Positions 25,265-34,188 of a stretch of 56,245 nucleotides of DNA are shown piece after piece. Origin of the DNA: an uncultured Oscillospiraceae bacterium (GTDB taxonomy: Bacteria; Bacillota; Clostridia; Oscillospirales; Oscillospiraceae); NCBI GenBank assembly GCA_944387035.1, contig CALXDJ010000013.1:1-56245 (forward strand). The letters run 5' to 3'. Positions within the stretch are counted from its first letter, which is position 1, and each line of letters starts with the position of its first letter. A program made the translations under genes and the position numbers. Below the pieces are notes generated by a model. That model made no database searches, had not been told where the DNA came from, and saw only the letters and a program-made list of their open reading frames with translations.

Positions 25265-25741
25265 TCAATAGCAGTTATGTCCCACAATTTCATCCAGGGG
25301 CTTGCGGGGTTTCCGGGGCTGGGTGCCGTCGTGGTAGCCCAGGGGCATCATGGTGACGACCCGTACCTGCGGGGGAATTTTCAGGACGGCTTTTACCGCC
25401 TGGGCATCAAAGGCGCCCAGCCAGCACGTCCCCAACCCCAGTGCACAGGCCTGGAGCATCATGTAGGCGCCGCAGGGCATGACAAAGTCCGGTTCCTCCG
25501 TGGCGCACAGGACCAGCACCACCGGGGCCTCCTCGATCATGGGCTGGGCACCCGCCTTTTCCCGCAGCAGATGCTTGACGGCGGGATCATCCACCACAAT
25601 AAAGCGGCGGTACTGGCGGTTGAACGCCGATGGCGCCAGCCGCCCGGCTTCCAAAACCTGCGCTAGTTTTTCCGGTTCTACCGGGGTGGGCAGATAAGAT
25701 TTCACGCTTTGGCGCTGGAGCAGCGCCTCCATAACCTCCAT
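25265..25741 (-). CDS. Nitroreductase family flavoprotein
   Basis: This 158-residue FMN oxidoreductase is at the small end of the family. The N-terminus MEALLQRQSVKSY holds the Arg/Ser FMN phosphate contacts, followed by RLAPSAFNRQYRRF and GLGTCWLGAFD. The ATG at 25741 has AGGAGG at ideal spacing; the ATG at 25747 is too close to it. Its role in the operon is unknown. Reduction of an enone, or of a nitro or quinone substrate, would be typical. Confidence 0.9.
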   Translation of the reverse strand: MEVMEALLQRQSVKSYLPTPVEPEKLAQVLEAGRLAPSAFNRQYRRFIVVDDPAVKHLLREKAGAQPMIEEAPVVLVLCATEEPDFVMPCGAYMMLQACALGLGTCWLGAFDAQAVKAVLKIPPQVRVVTMMPLGYHDGTQPRKPRKPLDEIVGHNCY

Positions 25742-25762
25742 ACACATACCTCCTGATTCCGG

Positions 25763-25789
25763 CAGGCCCTGTCCTCAGGACAGGGCCTG
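25763..25789 (-). terminator. Perfect hairpin after the IlvD-type gene
   Basis: 13-bp arms CAGGCCCTGTCCT and complement flank one base. It sits in the 61-bp gap between dehydratase and nitroreductase. No U-run is present, so it may partly attenuate or protect the upstream message. Confidence 0.55.
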
Positions 25790-25802
25790 TCAATCCGGGC
25801 TG

Positions 25803-27476
25803 TCAGGCCCGGTGGTCCTCGATGAGCGTGGCGCCCTTCAGGATGGAGCCCACGCACCGCTGGTAAATGGACAGCCAGCCGGTCTTGGGCTCCAGGCGAA
25901 GCTCCGCCTCCGCCATGCGGCGCGCCAGCTCCTCGTCGGAAAGCTCGATGGTCATCTCCCGCTTTTCAATGTCGTAATGGACCCAGTCGCCGTCGCGAAC
26001 GGCGCACAGCGGGCCGCGCAGGGCAGCCTCGGGAGAGGCGTAGCCAAAGCAGGCACCGGATGCCGCGCCGGAGAGGCGTCCGTCGGTGACGGTGGCGACA
26101 TCGTCTTTGAGGTGGCTGCCCTTGAGGGCGGTGGTGAAGGCATACGAGGTGTGGGGACCGGCCTTGACGCCCTGGTAAAGGATGAACACCACGTTGCCCG
26201 CCTCAATGCGGCCGTCCCGCAAAGCGGCGATGGCCTCGTCCTGGTCGTAAAAGACCTTGGCGGTGCCGCGGAACTTGTGGAGCTTGGCAGGGACTGCGGA
26301 CTGTTTGATGAAGGCACCCTGGGGTACCAGATTGCCCTTGCACAAAATGAGGCCGCCGTCGCTGTCCAGGGGCTGGACCAGAGAGTGAATGACGTTGGGA
26401 TTGCGGTTGACGCAGCCGTGAATGTTTTCACCCAGAGTTTTGCCGGTGACGGTCATGCCCGTCAGGTCCAGCTTGCCGGTCAGCTCGTTGAGCAGGGCGC
26501 CCAGGCCGCCGGCAGCTTCAAAGTCCGCCATGCAGCATTTGCCGTTGGGACGGATGCCGATCAGCAGGGGCACCTCGCAGCTGGCCTCGGCGTAGATGCT
26601 GCTGCAGTCCATGTCCAGACAGGCCTCCGTGGCCACGGCCGGAATGTGGATGATGGTGTTGGAGGAGCCGCCGATGGCCATGCAGACCCGGATGGCATTG
26701 GTAATGGCGGATTCCGTGATGATATCCCGGGGGCAGATGTTTTTCTCCCACAGCTCCATCACCTTCCGCCCGGCCTCCCGGCTGAGGTTGATGAGCGCGC
26801 CGGACACGGCGGCCATGGTGGCGTTGCCGGGCAGGGACATGCCGATGGTCTCCGTCAGCAGGCTCATGGTGTTGGCGGTCCCCATCATGCCGCAGGCGCC
26901 GCTGCACGGCGCACAGGTGTGAATCAGCTCCTCGAATTTTTCCGGCGTCATCGTGCCTTCCTTCACTTTGGAGATGCTGGCACCGATGTCGATGAAGTCC
27001 ACATATTCGCCGTCCATGACGGGAGTTTTCATGTATCCGCCGGTGACGATGACGGTGGGGATGTTCACCCGGCCGGCCGCCATCAGCATGGCGGGAACCA
27101 CTTTGTCGCAGGTGCCGATGAGAACCATGGCGTCCAGGTGATGGGCCTTGGCATTGAGCTCGATCTCGTTGACCAGCAGGTCCCGGGAGGGCAGCACGTA
27201 ATCGCCGCCGCCCACGCAGTCGCACAGGTTGACGCCGTAAAACAAAAACGGCAGGCCGCCACGTTCGATGATGCCCTCCCGGACGGCGTCGGCCAGGTGG
27301 CGCTGATGGATGTGGCCGGGGTTGATCTCGTTCCAGGTGTTCATAATGCCCACCCGGGGTTTTTCGATGTCGGCGTCGTTATAGCCCAGGCCATAGAAGA
27401 ATGCGCGGGTTCCCTGCCAGTCCAGGGTCATGCGGTCGTCCAGGTCGCTGTTGATTTTTCTCTTGATGTCACTCAT
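25803..27476 (-). CDS. IlvD/Edd family dehydratase
   Basis: This 557-residue Fe-S dehydratase has cluster-ligand cysteines at GTCDK (C123) and CAPCSGACGMMGTAN (C188-C195), plus the C-terminal DGRLSGAASGACFG motif containing the catalytic Ser. The family includes dihydroxy-acid dehydratase and aldonate (xylonate, gluconate, galactonate) dehydratases. Location beside a TAXI-TRAP importer in a catabolic operon, away from other ilv genes, suggests a sugar acid or hydroxy acid rather than branched-chain synthesis. The start at 27476 has AAAGGAT upstream. Confidence 0.92.
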   Translation of the reverse strand: MSDIKRKINSDLDDRMTLDWQGTRAFFYGLGYNDADIEKPRVGIMNTWNEINPGHIHQRHLADAVREGIIERGGLPFLFYGVNLCDCVGGGDYVLPSRDLLVNEIELNAKAHHLDAMVLIGTCDKVVPAMLMAAGRVNIPTVIVTGGYMKTPVMDGEYVDFIDIGASISKVKEGTMTPEKFEELIHTCAPCSGACGMMGTANTMSLLTETIGMSLPGNATMAAVSGALINLSREAGRKVMELWEKNICPRDIITESAITNAIRVCMAIGGSSNTIIHIPAVATEACLDMDCSSIYAEASCEVPLLIGIRPNGKCCMADFEAAGGLGALLNELTGKLDLTGMTVTGKTLGENIHGCVNRNPNVIHSLVQPLDSDGGLILCKGNLVPQGAFIKQSAVPAKLHKFRGTAKVFYDQDEAIAALRDGRIEAGNVVFILYQGVKAGPHTSYAFTTALKGSHLKDDVATVTDGRLSGAASGACFGYASPEAALRGPLCAVRDGDWVHYDIEKREMTIELSDEELARRMAEAELRLEPKTGWLSIYQRCVGSILKGATLIEDHRA

Positions 27477-27496
27477 AGAGCGTCTTCATCCTTTCT

Positions 27497-29491
27497 TTAT
27501 GAAACGGCAGGCCGTTCCAGTTTTTTTGCGCGGCATTCCGATACGACCAGGAAGACCAGTACCGCTACACCGATGAGATCTGTGATATGCTCCGGGATAA
27601 TGCAGCAGAGTCCGCCGGCTACGGCAAGAATCCGCTTCCACTTGATCAGAGGACGGACCACCCAGCCCTCCATACCGGCGGCCACCAGGAAGCAGCCGAC
27701 GATGCTGGTGAAGATGCAGATGACGGAATTGACGGTGCTGCCGCCTCCGTTGAGGAGCATGCCCGGCTCATAGACGAACACAAAGGGAATCAGGAAAGCG
27801 GGAATCGCCATCTTGAAGGCGGCCCAGCCCGTGGAAGAGGGATTGCTGCCCGCAATGGCCGCTGCGGCGTAGGAAGGAACGGCCACCGGAGGCGTGATGC
27901 AGGCAATGATGCCGAAGTAGAAGCAGAAGAAGTGGGCGGTGAGAGTGGGAATGCCCAGTTCCACCAGCACCGGAGCCGTCACGGTAGCCTGCACGATGTA
28001 TACGGCCACGGTCGGCATGCCCATGCCCATGATGATGGACATGATCATGACCAGAATCAGAGTCAAAAACAGATTTCCCTGAGAGATATCCAGAATGTAG
28101 TTGCCCAGGACGTTGCCCACGCCGGTCAGGGTGGTCACGCCGATGATCATGCCCACGCAGGCGCAGGAGACGCCGAAGGAGACGGTTTTCTTGCCGCCGT
28201 CCACGAAGGCGGTGGCAATCTGCTTCCAGGACATGCGGGTTTCCTTTTTCAAAGGGGAGATGACCAGCACCAGAATGATGCCCACCAGGGCGGCAAAGGA
28301 GATGGTGTACTGGCGGATGATGAGATAGATCACCGCGGCAAAGGGAACCAGCAGATGCCCCCGGCTCTTCATAGCCGCCCGGACGCTGGGCAGCTGCTCC
28401 TTGGGCATGCCGTTGAGTCCCAGCTTCTTGCTGCGCAGGTGCACGGTGACGAAAACGCTCATGTAATACAAAAAGCCCGGCACCAGGCCCGCCAGCATGA
28501 TTTTCGAGTAAGGGACGCCGATGTACTCGGCCATGATGAAGCAGGCGGCGCCCATGACGGGGGGGATCAGCTGCCCGCCGGTGGAGGCGCAGGCCTCTAC
28601 GGCGCCGGCAAACTCCGGGGGATAGCCGCACTTTTTCATCAAGGGAATGGTAAAGGTGCCGGTGCCCACCACGTTGGCCGCGGCGGCGCCGGAGATGGTA
28701 CCGAACGCGGCGCTGGAGATGACAGCCACTTTGGCCGGGCCGCCGGTGGAGCGTCCTGTCAGGCCCAGGGCGACGTCCTGAATGAAGTCGCCCATGCCGC
28801 ATCCTTGCAGCAGGGAGCTGAAAAGGACGAACAGCGACACGTATGTAGCGGCAGTGCCCAACGGACTTCCGAAGATGCCCTCGGGGATCATGAACATGTG
28901 GTCGGCCATGCGGGCCAGCCCCCCGGCCTTGGTTTGGAACATGCCCGGCATGAGATCACCAAAATAGGCGTAGACCAGGAAAATGACGGTAATCAGGGAC
29001 AGCGCGGGGCTGACCAGGCGCCGGGTTCCCTCCAAAACCAGCACAGCCAAAATGACGAATACAAACTGATCGGTGGAATTGGAAATGCCGAAGCGAAGCA
29101 AAATGGCCTCATAGTTGATAAACGCGTACAGGCAGCAGCCGAAGGAGGCGGCGGCAAACAGATAGTCATACCATGCCACGCCCTTTTTGCTATGCTTGCT
29201 GAACGCGGGATAGACCAAAAACAAAATCACCATGGCGCACAGCAGGTACAGCGACCGCTGCTGCATGGCCGGCAGCTGGCCGAACGCCGCCGTGTAGACC
29301 AGAAACAGGGAAATGAACAGGGAAAATACGTTGACCACGCGGGCGACCCATTTGGTCAGCTGGCGCTCGTTATCCTCCGGGGAGTATTCCCGCAGGATTT
29401 CGTCTGCCCGCTCTGCGCTGAGGGGTTCTGTGCTGGCGGCACTGGAAGCGCTGCTCTTGGCTTCCGCCGGTTTCTTTGAAAATAGCTTCAC
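27497..29491 (-). CDS. TRAP transporter fused permease (DctQM type)
   Basis: This 664-residue multi-spanning protein joins the small and large TRAP permease subunits, the usual form in TAXI systems. An N-terminal cytosolic stretch precedes about five helices of the DctQ-like part. The DctM-like core contains GAAAANVVGTGTFTIPLMKK, STGGQLIPPVMGAA, GMGMPTVAVYI and CITPPVAVPSYAAA. It should import an organic acid together with the TAXI lipoprotein encoded upstream. Confidence 0.93.
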   Translation of the reverse strand: MKLFSKKPAEAKSSASSAASTEPLSAERADEILREYSPEDNERQLTKWVARVVNVFSLFISLFLVYTAAFGQLPAMQQRSLYLLCAMVILFLVYPAFSKHSKKGVAWYDYLFAAASFGCCLYAFINYEAILLRFGISNSTDQFVFVILAVLVLEGTRRLVSPALSLITVIFLVYAYFGDLMPGMFQTKAGGLARMADHMFMIPEGIFGSPLGTAATYVSLFVLFSSLLQGCGMGDFIQDVALGLTGRSTGGPAKVAVISSAAFGTISGAAAANVVGTGTFTIPLMKKCGYPPEFAGAVEACASTGGQLIPPVMGAACFIMAEYIGVPYSKIMLAGLVPGFLYYMSVFVTVHLRSKKLGLNGMPKEQLPSVRAAMKSRGHLLVPFAAVIYLIIRQYTISFAALVGIILVLVISPLKKETRMSWKQIATAFVDGGKKTVSFGVSCACVGMIIGVTTLTGVGNVLGNYILDISQGNLFLTLILVMIMSIIMGMGMPTVAVYIVQATVTAPVLVELGIPTLTAHFFCFYFGIIACITPPVAVPSYAAAAIAGSNPSSTGWAAFKMAIPAFLIPFVFVYEPGMLLNGGGSTVNSVICIFTSIVGCFLVAAGMEGWVVRPLIKWKRILAVAGGLCCIIPEHITDLIGVAVLVFLVVSECRAKKLERPAVS

Positions 29492-29515
29492 ACGAAATCC
29501 TCCTTCCGTTGTGGA

Positions 29516-29552
29516 GGGTGCCGGTCCGGCTGTTCCTCCGGGACCGGCACCC
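29516..29552 (-). terminator. Hairpin between TAXI protein and permease genes
   Basis: 12-bp perfect arms GGGTGCCGGTCC (29516-29527) and complement (29541-29552). No U-run follows on the minus transcript. It probably stabilises or partly attenuates, giving more binding protein than permease. Confidence 0.55.
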
Positions 29553-29560
29553 GCAGACCC

Positions 29561-30595
29561 TTACAGGACGCCCTGCTCCTGATAATACTTCAGGGCACCG
29601 GGATGGATGGGCATGCCCTCGATGTCCTTCACCGCGTCGATGGTCAGATCCGCCACGGCGGCATGGAGGGTGTTGAGGCGCTCAATGTTTTCCCACATGT
29701 ACTTGGTCATCTCATAAATCAGCTCTTCGCTCAGGTCCGCGCGGCAGCACAGATAGGTGCCGGTTGCGAAGGTAGGCAGCTCCTCGGTCTGATTCTTATA
29801 GGTGTCGGCAGGGATCACAGCGGGATAGTAGGAAGGATAGGAGTGATCGCCGGGCTCGCACATGGCGTCGATGGTATCCTGCTCCAGGGGGATCAGATAC
29901 GCCTTGTCGGCGTTGGTCAGCTCCACGAAGGTGGAGAAGGGAAGCTGGGTCAGGGCGATGGCGCCGTCAGCGTGGCCGTCCTTCATGGTCTCGGCGCCTT
30001 CGGTACTGCCCAGATACAGAGGCTCAAAGTCCTCAAACGTCATGCCCATGGCGGCGTACAGAGCCTCCGCAATGGCCAGGTCGCCGGAACCGGGGCCGCC
30101 GACGATGAGCTTTTTGCCACGGAGATCGGCTTCCGACTTGATATCCTTGGATACGAACTGCTGGAAAATGGCGCTGTACAGGGGGGCGATGATGACCAGA
30201 TTATCGTCCGGACCGGTTTCGGCAAAGGAATCGGTCCCGTCCACGGCCTGGACGAATACACTCTGGCCGATGATGCCGAAGTCCGTGGTGCCGTTTTCCA
30301 TGAAGATGACATTCTGGACGCCGCCGGTGGTTGCGGTGGAGGAGAACTGTCCGAAGCGCTCCGCGTCGTTAAAGAACTGAACAAAGAGGTTGCCCATTGC
30401 GTTGAAGGTGCCGCCGGTGGCGCCGCCGCCGATGGCATAGAGGGCACTGGCATCGATTCCGCTGGTCTCTTCCGTTTGCTGGGTATCATCCGCAGGCTCT
30501 TCGCTAGAGGGGGTGTCCTGAGCGGGACTGCCGCCGCAGGCTGCCAGAGAGAGGGTCATAGCCATGGCCAGAAGCAGGGATAAGAACTTCTTCAT
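29561..30595 (-). CDS. TAXI family TRAP transporter substrate-binding lipoprotein
   Basis: This 344-residue lipoprotein has the signal MKKFLSLLL...LSLAACGG and a TAXI-type binding domain opening ALYAIGGGATGGTFNAMGN, with GKKLIVGGPGSGD and a C-terminal IHPGALKYYQEQG tail typical of the family. The ATG at 30595 has GGAGG upstream. TAXI proteins bind carboxylates such as glutamate or 2-oxoglutarate, but the ligand here is unknown. Confidence 0.93.
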   Translation of the reverse strand: MKKFLSLLLAMAMTLSLAACGGSPAQDTPSSEEPADDTQQTEETSGIDASALYAIGGGATGGTFNAMGNLFVQFFNDAERFGQFSSTATTGGVQNVIFMENGTTDFGIIGQSVFVQAVDGTDSFAETGPDDNLVIIAPLYSAIFQQFVSKDIKSEADLRGKKLIVGGPGSGDLAIAEALYAAMGMTFEDFEPLYLGSTEGAETMKDGHADGAIALTQLPFSTFVELTNADKAYLIPLEQDTIDAMCEPGDHSYPSYYPAVIPADTYKNQTEELPTFATGTYLCCRADLSEELIYEMTKYMWENIERLNTLHAAVADLTIDAVKDIEGMPIHPGALKYYQEQGVL

Positions 30596-30675
30596 GTCGT
30601 CAACCTCCATTTTTTGTTGTTCCTCTTGGTATTTTCACTCAGCAGGATCTGTTGACACTGCTGGAATGAACACGG

Positions 30676-31755
30676 TTAGCGGATCAGTGCCTGAATTTGT
30701 TCCGGCGTCTTCCCGGACAATCCCAATTTTTCCGCGGTCCGTCCCTGTGCGCGGAAATCCCGGCCGCAGACGACGGTGCCGATTTCGATAAATGCATTCA
30801 TGATCGGCGTTTCCACGCCCAGCTCCGCGCCGATGGAGGCCAGCGGCACAATGCCGCAGAGCAGATCCTCCACGATGAAGCGGTGCTCCAGATTCATGGG
30901 ACTCTTGAGTCCCCGGTAGGCTGCGTTGTGCTGAAGCAGGTCGTAAAGATCCGTCTGCTCCAGACCATAGGTTTTCTGCAGGGAGGCAACCAGGGAGGGC
31001 ACTTCCAGTCCCAGTGCCCGGCACACGGCCAGCCGCTCACAGTCGCAGGCGCTGACCAGGCGGGCGATGCTGGGTGTGATGCCGTCTATGTAGTAGTCAT
31101 AGCCCTGGGCGCGGTCCGTGCGGTTGAGATTCATCAGGCTGGGGATGGGGTGGAGCATGGCGCCGCCGCCCTCGAAGCCCGTTTCTAAAATGCTGTCCAC
31201 GGGATGAAGACAGGGGAAAATCGGTCCCAGGACTTCCATCAGGCGGGGCGTGTGGGAAGCGGGAAGCGCGGCCACAGCCACATGCTGCTTGATGCCGGAT
31301 TGGAAAATCTCTCCTTCCTGCACCATGCGGCAGGCATACATCAGGTCTCCGGTTTCAGCAATGATCACGCGGGCGGGACAGGCAAGCTCCTCCTGAAGAA
31401 TATGCCGGACCTCCAGCGCGCCGCCGACGTGCCCGGGGTTGAGCAGGATGATTTGTCCGTCCCGCAGATATGGCGCGCACTGACGGGCGATGGCACCGTG
31501 GGCATCGGTGGTGGTGACCACCAGGATGATGTCTGCACCTTCCAGCGCCTGCGGCAGGGAGGCGGTAATTTGCTCCGGTGTTCCCTGGCCGGTCCATTTT
31601 CCGGTAACGCGGATGGTCCTGAGTGTTTGCAGCTGCTGGATCCGGGTAAGATTGTGGTCGTACAGGCGAACGGGGTAGCCCTTTTCCGCAAGAAATGCCG
31701 CCATGGTCTGGCCGCCGGCGCCGGCACCCAGCACGGCGAAGCGAAGCTCCTTCAT
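30676..31755 (-). CDS. NAD/NADP octopine/nopaline dehydrogenase family protein
   Basis: This 359-residue two-domain dehydrogenase has an N-terminal Rossmann fold (FAVLGAGAGGQTMAAFLAEK) and a C-terminal helical domain with the opine dehydrogenase catalytic region (GGAMLHPIPSLMN, conserved His). Opine dehydrogenases reversibly join or split an amino acid and a 2-oxo acid at a secondary amine. As first gene of an operon with an importer and RidA, it may oxidatively split an imported opine-like compound. The reaction direction and substrate are inferred. Confidence 0.88.
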   Translation of the reverse strand: MKELRFAVLGAGAGGQTMAAFLAEKGYPVRLYDHNLTRIQQLQTLRTIRVTGKWTGQGTPEQITASLPQALEGADIILVVTTTDAHGAIARQCAPYLRDGQIILLNPGHVGGALEVRHILQEELACPARVIIAETGDLMYACRMVQEGEIFQSGIKQHVAVAALPASHTPRLMEVLGPIFPCLHPVDSILETGFEGGGAMLHPIPSLMNLNRTDRAQGYDYYIDGITPSIARLVSACDCERLAVCRALGLEVPSLVASLQKTYGLEQTDLYDLLQHNAAYRGLKSPMNLEHRFIVEDLLCGIVPLASIGAELGVETPIMNAFIEIGTVVCGRDFRAQGRTAEKLGLSGKTPEQIQALIR

Positions 31756-31784
31756 GGGAAAACCTCCTTGTTTTGAAGCCTGTT

Positions 31785-31818
31785 GTACTTATATACGAAC
31801 TAATTCGTATATAAGTAC
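31785..31818. promoter_or_regulatory. 34-bp palindromic operator of the IclR-linked operon
   Basis: The 15-bp perfect arms GTACTTATATACGAA and TTCGTATATAAGTAC are separated by CTAA. On the minus strand the palindrome begins right after the predicted transcription start of the opine-dehydrogenase operon, so a bound regulator would block elongation. The divergent IclR-type protein is the obvious candidate binder. Confidence 0.65.
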
Positions 31819-31826
31819 GTACTTTC

Positions 31827-31854
31827 ATTTTATATATACAACAAAAAATGTCAA
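31827..31854 (-). promoter_or_regulatory. Promoter of the opine-dehydrogenase/TAXI operon
   Basis: Consensus TTGACA (31854-31849) and TAAAAT (31832-31827) with a 16-bp AT-rich spacer on the minus strand. Confidence 0.6.
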
Positions 31855-31893
31855 CCGGGTTTGAGCAACTTTGTCAAAAATGGCAAAAATCGG

Positions 31894-31922
31894 TTGCCGC
31901 TTTAGACACTTTGTGTTATCCT
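31894..31922 (+). promoter_or_regulatory. iclR-type gene promoter
   Basis: TTGCCG (31894-31899) and TATCCT (31917-31922) with a 17-bp spacer, 42 bp before the start codon. Confidence 0.45.
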
Positions 31923-31963
31923 AAGGGTAGCAACTTCTCATTTTCAGCGAGGAGGGGATTTTT

Positions 31964-32761
31964 ATGGCGCAGACGCCGCACCGTTCCACATCGCGCGTGC
32001 TGGACATTTTCGACCTGCTTTCCACCACCATGGAGGGGTTTACCCTTACGGAAATTGCGCAGGCGCTTCAATCGCCCAAAAGCAGCATCCTGCCGATTTT
32101 GCAGACCATGGCTGCGCGGAACTATATCGATCTGGATTACCGGACCAATCGTTATACGATCGGCATCAATTTATTTTGCGCCGGCTCGATATATCACAAT
32201 AAAATTTCCATCAACAAATTTATTGACCTGGAGATGCGGCAGCTGACCCACCGTACGGACGAAGCATGCTGCCTGGGGACGCTGGAGGGAGATCATGTGC
32301 TCTTCCTCCACAGAACCGATGCGCCGGACGCCATCAGCTGCCACAAATCACCGGGACAAACGGAGCTGGCCTGCCTGGGCGCAGTGGGAAAGTGCCTGCT
32401 TTGCGACTACAAGCTCGATGAGCTGACGGAGCTGTTTTTTAAAGACGGCGGCCGGCTGCCGCCCCAGCTCAACCTCTATCGGGCACATATTCAAATGGAA
32501 GAGACCCGCATCACAAACCTGGCCTATGAATACGGTGAGGTAGAGCCGGGAATCCAGTGTGTGGCATCTCCCATTCGGGTGCAGGATCGGGTGGTCGCCG
32601 CGCTGGGGGTGATTCTGCCGTCGTTCCGGGTGAATCCGGAAAAGGCGATGACGGCGGCAAAAGCCTTGCCGGTGTCGGTGCAGAAGATCGAAAACATTCT
32701 CTCCACGACGGATGAGAGCCTGGATGAAGTGTTTTCCCTGAATGGATTTAAGAATCTTTGA
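31964..32761 (+). CDS. IclR family transcriptional regulator
   Basis: This 265-residue regulator has an N-terminal winged helix (TSRVLDIFDLLSTTMEGFTL, then TEIAQALQSPKSSILPILQT) and the C-terminal IclR effector domain (CLGTLEGDHVLFLHR, CLGAVGKCLLC, EPGIQCVASPIRVQDRVVAA). The start at 31964 follows GAGGAGGGG. It is divergent from the seven-gene opine-dehydrogenase/TAXI operon, whose promoter overlaps a 34-bp palindrome, so it is probably the local repressor or activator. Confidence 0.93.
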   Translation: MAQTPHRSTSRVLDIFDLLSTTMEGFTLTEIAQALQSPKSSILPILQTMAARNYIDLDYRTNRYTIGINLFCAGSIYHNKISINKFIDLEMRQLTHRTDEACCLGTLEGDHVLFLHRTDAPDAISCHKSPGQTELACLGAVGKCLLCDYKLDELTELFFKDGGRLPPQLNLYRAHIQMEETRITNLAYEYGEVEPGIQCVASPIRVQDRVVAALGVILPSFRVNPEKAMTAAKALPVSVQKIENILSTTDESLDEVFSLNGFKNL

Positions 32762-32770
32762 GAAAAAGAA

Positions 32771-32823
32771 AACACCCCGCATGTTCGCCTGGTTTGTACA
32801 AAGCGAACGTGCGGGGCGTTTAT
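32771..32823 (+). terminator. Terminator of the iclR-type gene
   Basis: An 18-bp stem with one A-C mismatch and one wobble (32771-32788 with 32803-32820) is preceded by an A-run and ends in GTTTA. It lies 10 bp after the stop. Confidence 0.6.
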
Positions 32824-32882
32824 CGCGGGTGCGGCAGGCTGGAGAACGCAGAGCGTCCGGAAAAGGAATCTGTTCATCAAAA

Positions 32883-32913
32883 CAGCGCCGGGCGGATCAT
32901 CCGCCCGGCGCTG
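32883..32913 (-). terminator. Terminator of the zinc-ribbon/kinase operon
   Basis: 15-bp perfect arms CAGCGCCGGGCGGAT and complement flank a single C. On the minus strand the stem is followed by TTTTGATG. It lies 7 bp past the beta-helix gene stop. Confidence 0.75.
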
Positions 32914-32919
32914 CCATAT

Positions 32920-34168
32920 TCAGGAGTCGAAAGTAGTTCCCGAGAGATCCAAAGACTGATTGCAGCGGTTGTCAATATCGATGTCGTTGCCGGTAAACAC
33001 CGTGCCGGGGAAGTCCATGGTGACATCCGTGGGGACGTTTTCCAGCAAAATGGCGGTGGCATTGCCCTCAAATCGGTTGTTTTCAAAGTCCTGGTCGGAG
33101 ACGCTTTGCCCGGTACTGTTGAAATGCAGCCCGATCTGGTTATTCGTCAGGCGGCACTCGGAGAGATTTCCCCAGCCCTCGCCGTAAATCAGCATGCCGG
33201 TTTTCAGATTGGTAAAGTTGCAGCGCTCGGCCCAGACCCGGGAAGCGGCGGAAATTCCCACCTCGGAGCCGGTGCCCGTAAGATCCAGATCGCGCAGGAA
33301 GGAGATGGCTCCGGAGCCGTAGCGCAGCTGAATTCCCTGGGTAAAGACCGTGCGTCCGGTGCCGTCTGTGCAGCCGTAGAGATCGTATTCCCTCTGGTCC
33401 AGAACCAGGGGCTCCGAATAGGTTACAGGCGGCAGATAGAGATTCACCGTATCATCCGGAGAGACCTCCTGTTCGATCTCGTCCATCAGGGCCTCCAGCT
33501 CTTCTATGGTTTGCATGGGATAGTCCTGATACCGGTAGTCCAGCGTCCGGGTGGCGGTGATGACGAGATCCTGGCGCAGCCGGATGATATCACCGTTTTT
33601 CATGTGAATGGACCAGACCACCTGGTTGGTGTCTGTACCGCAGATAAAATGGATGAAGGAGACCATGGCGGCGGTGGGGGAATAGTCGTCATGAGCAGGC
33701 TGGGAGGCCTCCATGGGGCAGGCGCCCAGCTCACCCAGGCGGATTTCCGTGGTGACATAATCCACTTTTTCCTCAAATTCGGCCCAGGCGTTGGCGCCGG
33801 AGTCCTGATAGTTGACAAACCATCGGGAGGGCCAGGTAAAATCGCCGCCCAGCTCCTGGCTCATATAGATTTCTGAAGCGGGAACGTTGGGGGATTCCGC
33901 CCAGGCCAGCACCAGCTGATAGGTGACGCCGCCGTCGGTGTAGAAGACTTCCCCCTGGGCGTCGTGGATCTGCGGACGGTTGGAGCGGACGATACCGATC
34001 CCTGCGGCGAAGACCACTGCCAGCGCCAGCAGAGCACAGAGGACTTTTTTTCCGCAGGGGAATCGGAATGTGGGGTGTCTTGCGGGAGCGGATGTCCCGG
34101 GCACAGAAGGGGCAAAAGGAGGCGCCTGCGGGCAGGTCGGCGCCGCAATGGGGACAGCGTTGTTCCAT
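32920..34168 (-). pseudogene. Zinc-ribbon, membrane-anchored beta-helix protein (frameshifted)
   Basis: The gene starts at an ATG at 34168 (GGAG upstream) with a double-CxxC zinc ribbon (RCPHCGADL, CPFCARDI). The reading frame then changes at a run of seven A (minus strand; 34045-34051 on plus). Removing one A would join LRKK to VLCALLALAVVFAAG, a membrane helix, and then to about 370 extracellular residues ending in beta-helix-like repeats (GLHFNSTGQSVSD, TAILLENVPTDVTMD). The intact paralogue next door has the same architecture, so the joined product is the expected one. Slippage on the A-run, true inactivation and sequencing error are all possible. Confidence 0.82.
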
Positions 34169-34188
34169 GAGAAAGCTCCTTTCGAGAC

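Noticed and set aside
25812..29479. Long open frames on the plus strand opposite the IlvD and TRAP permease genes
   Set aside because: They have His/Gly/Asp-rich shadow composition, no ribosome sites and no family motifs. The minus-strand frames carry clear catalytic motifs.
34045..34051. Programmed -1 ribosomal frameshift at the A7 run
   Set aside because: The needed shift is +1 (or loss of one A), not -1, and no Shine-Dalgarno stimulator at the usual spacing or downstream structure stands out. Slippage by polymerase remains possible but is unproven.
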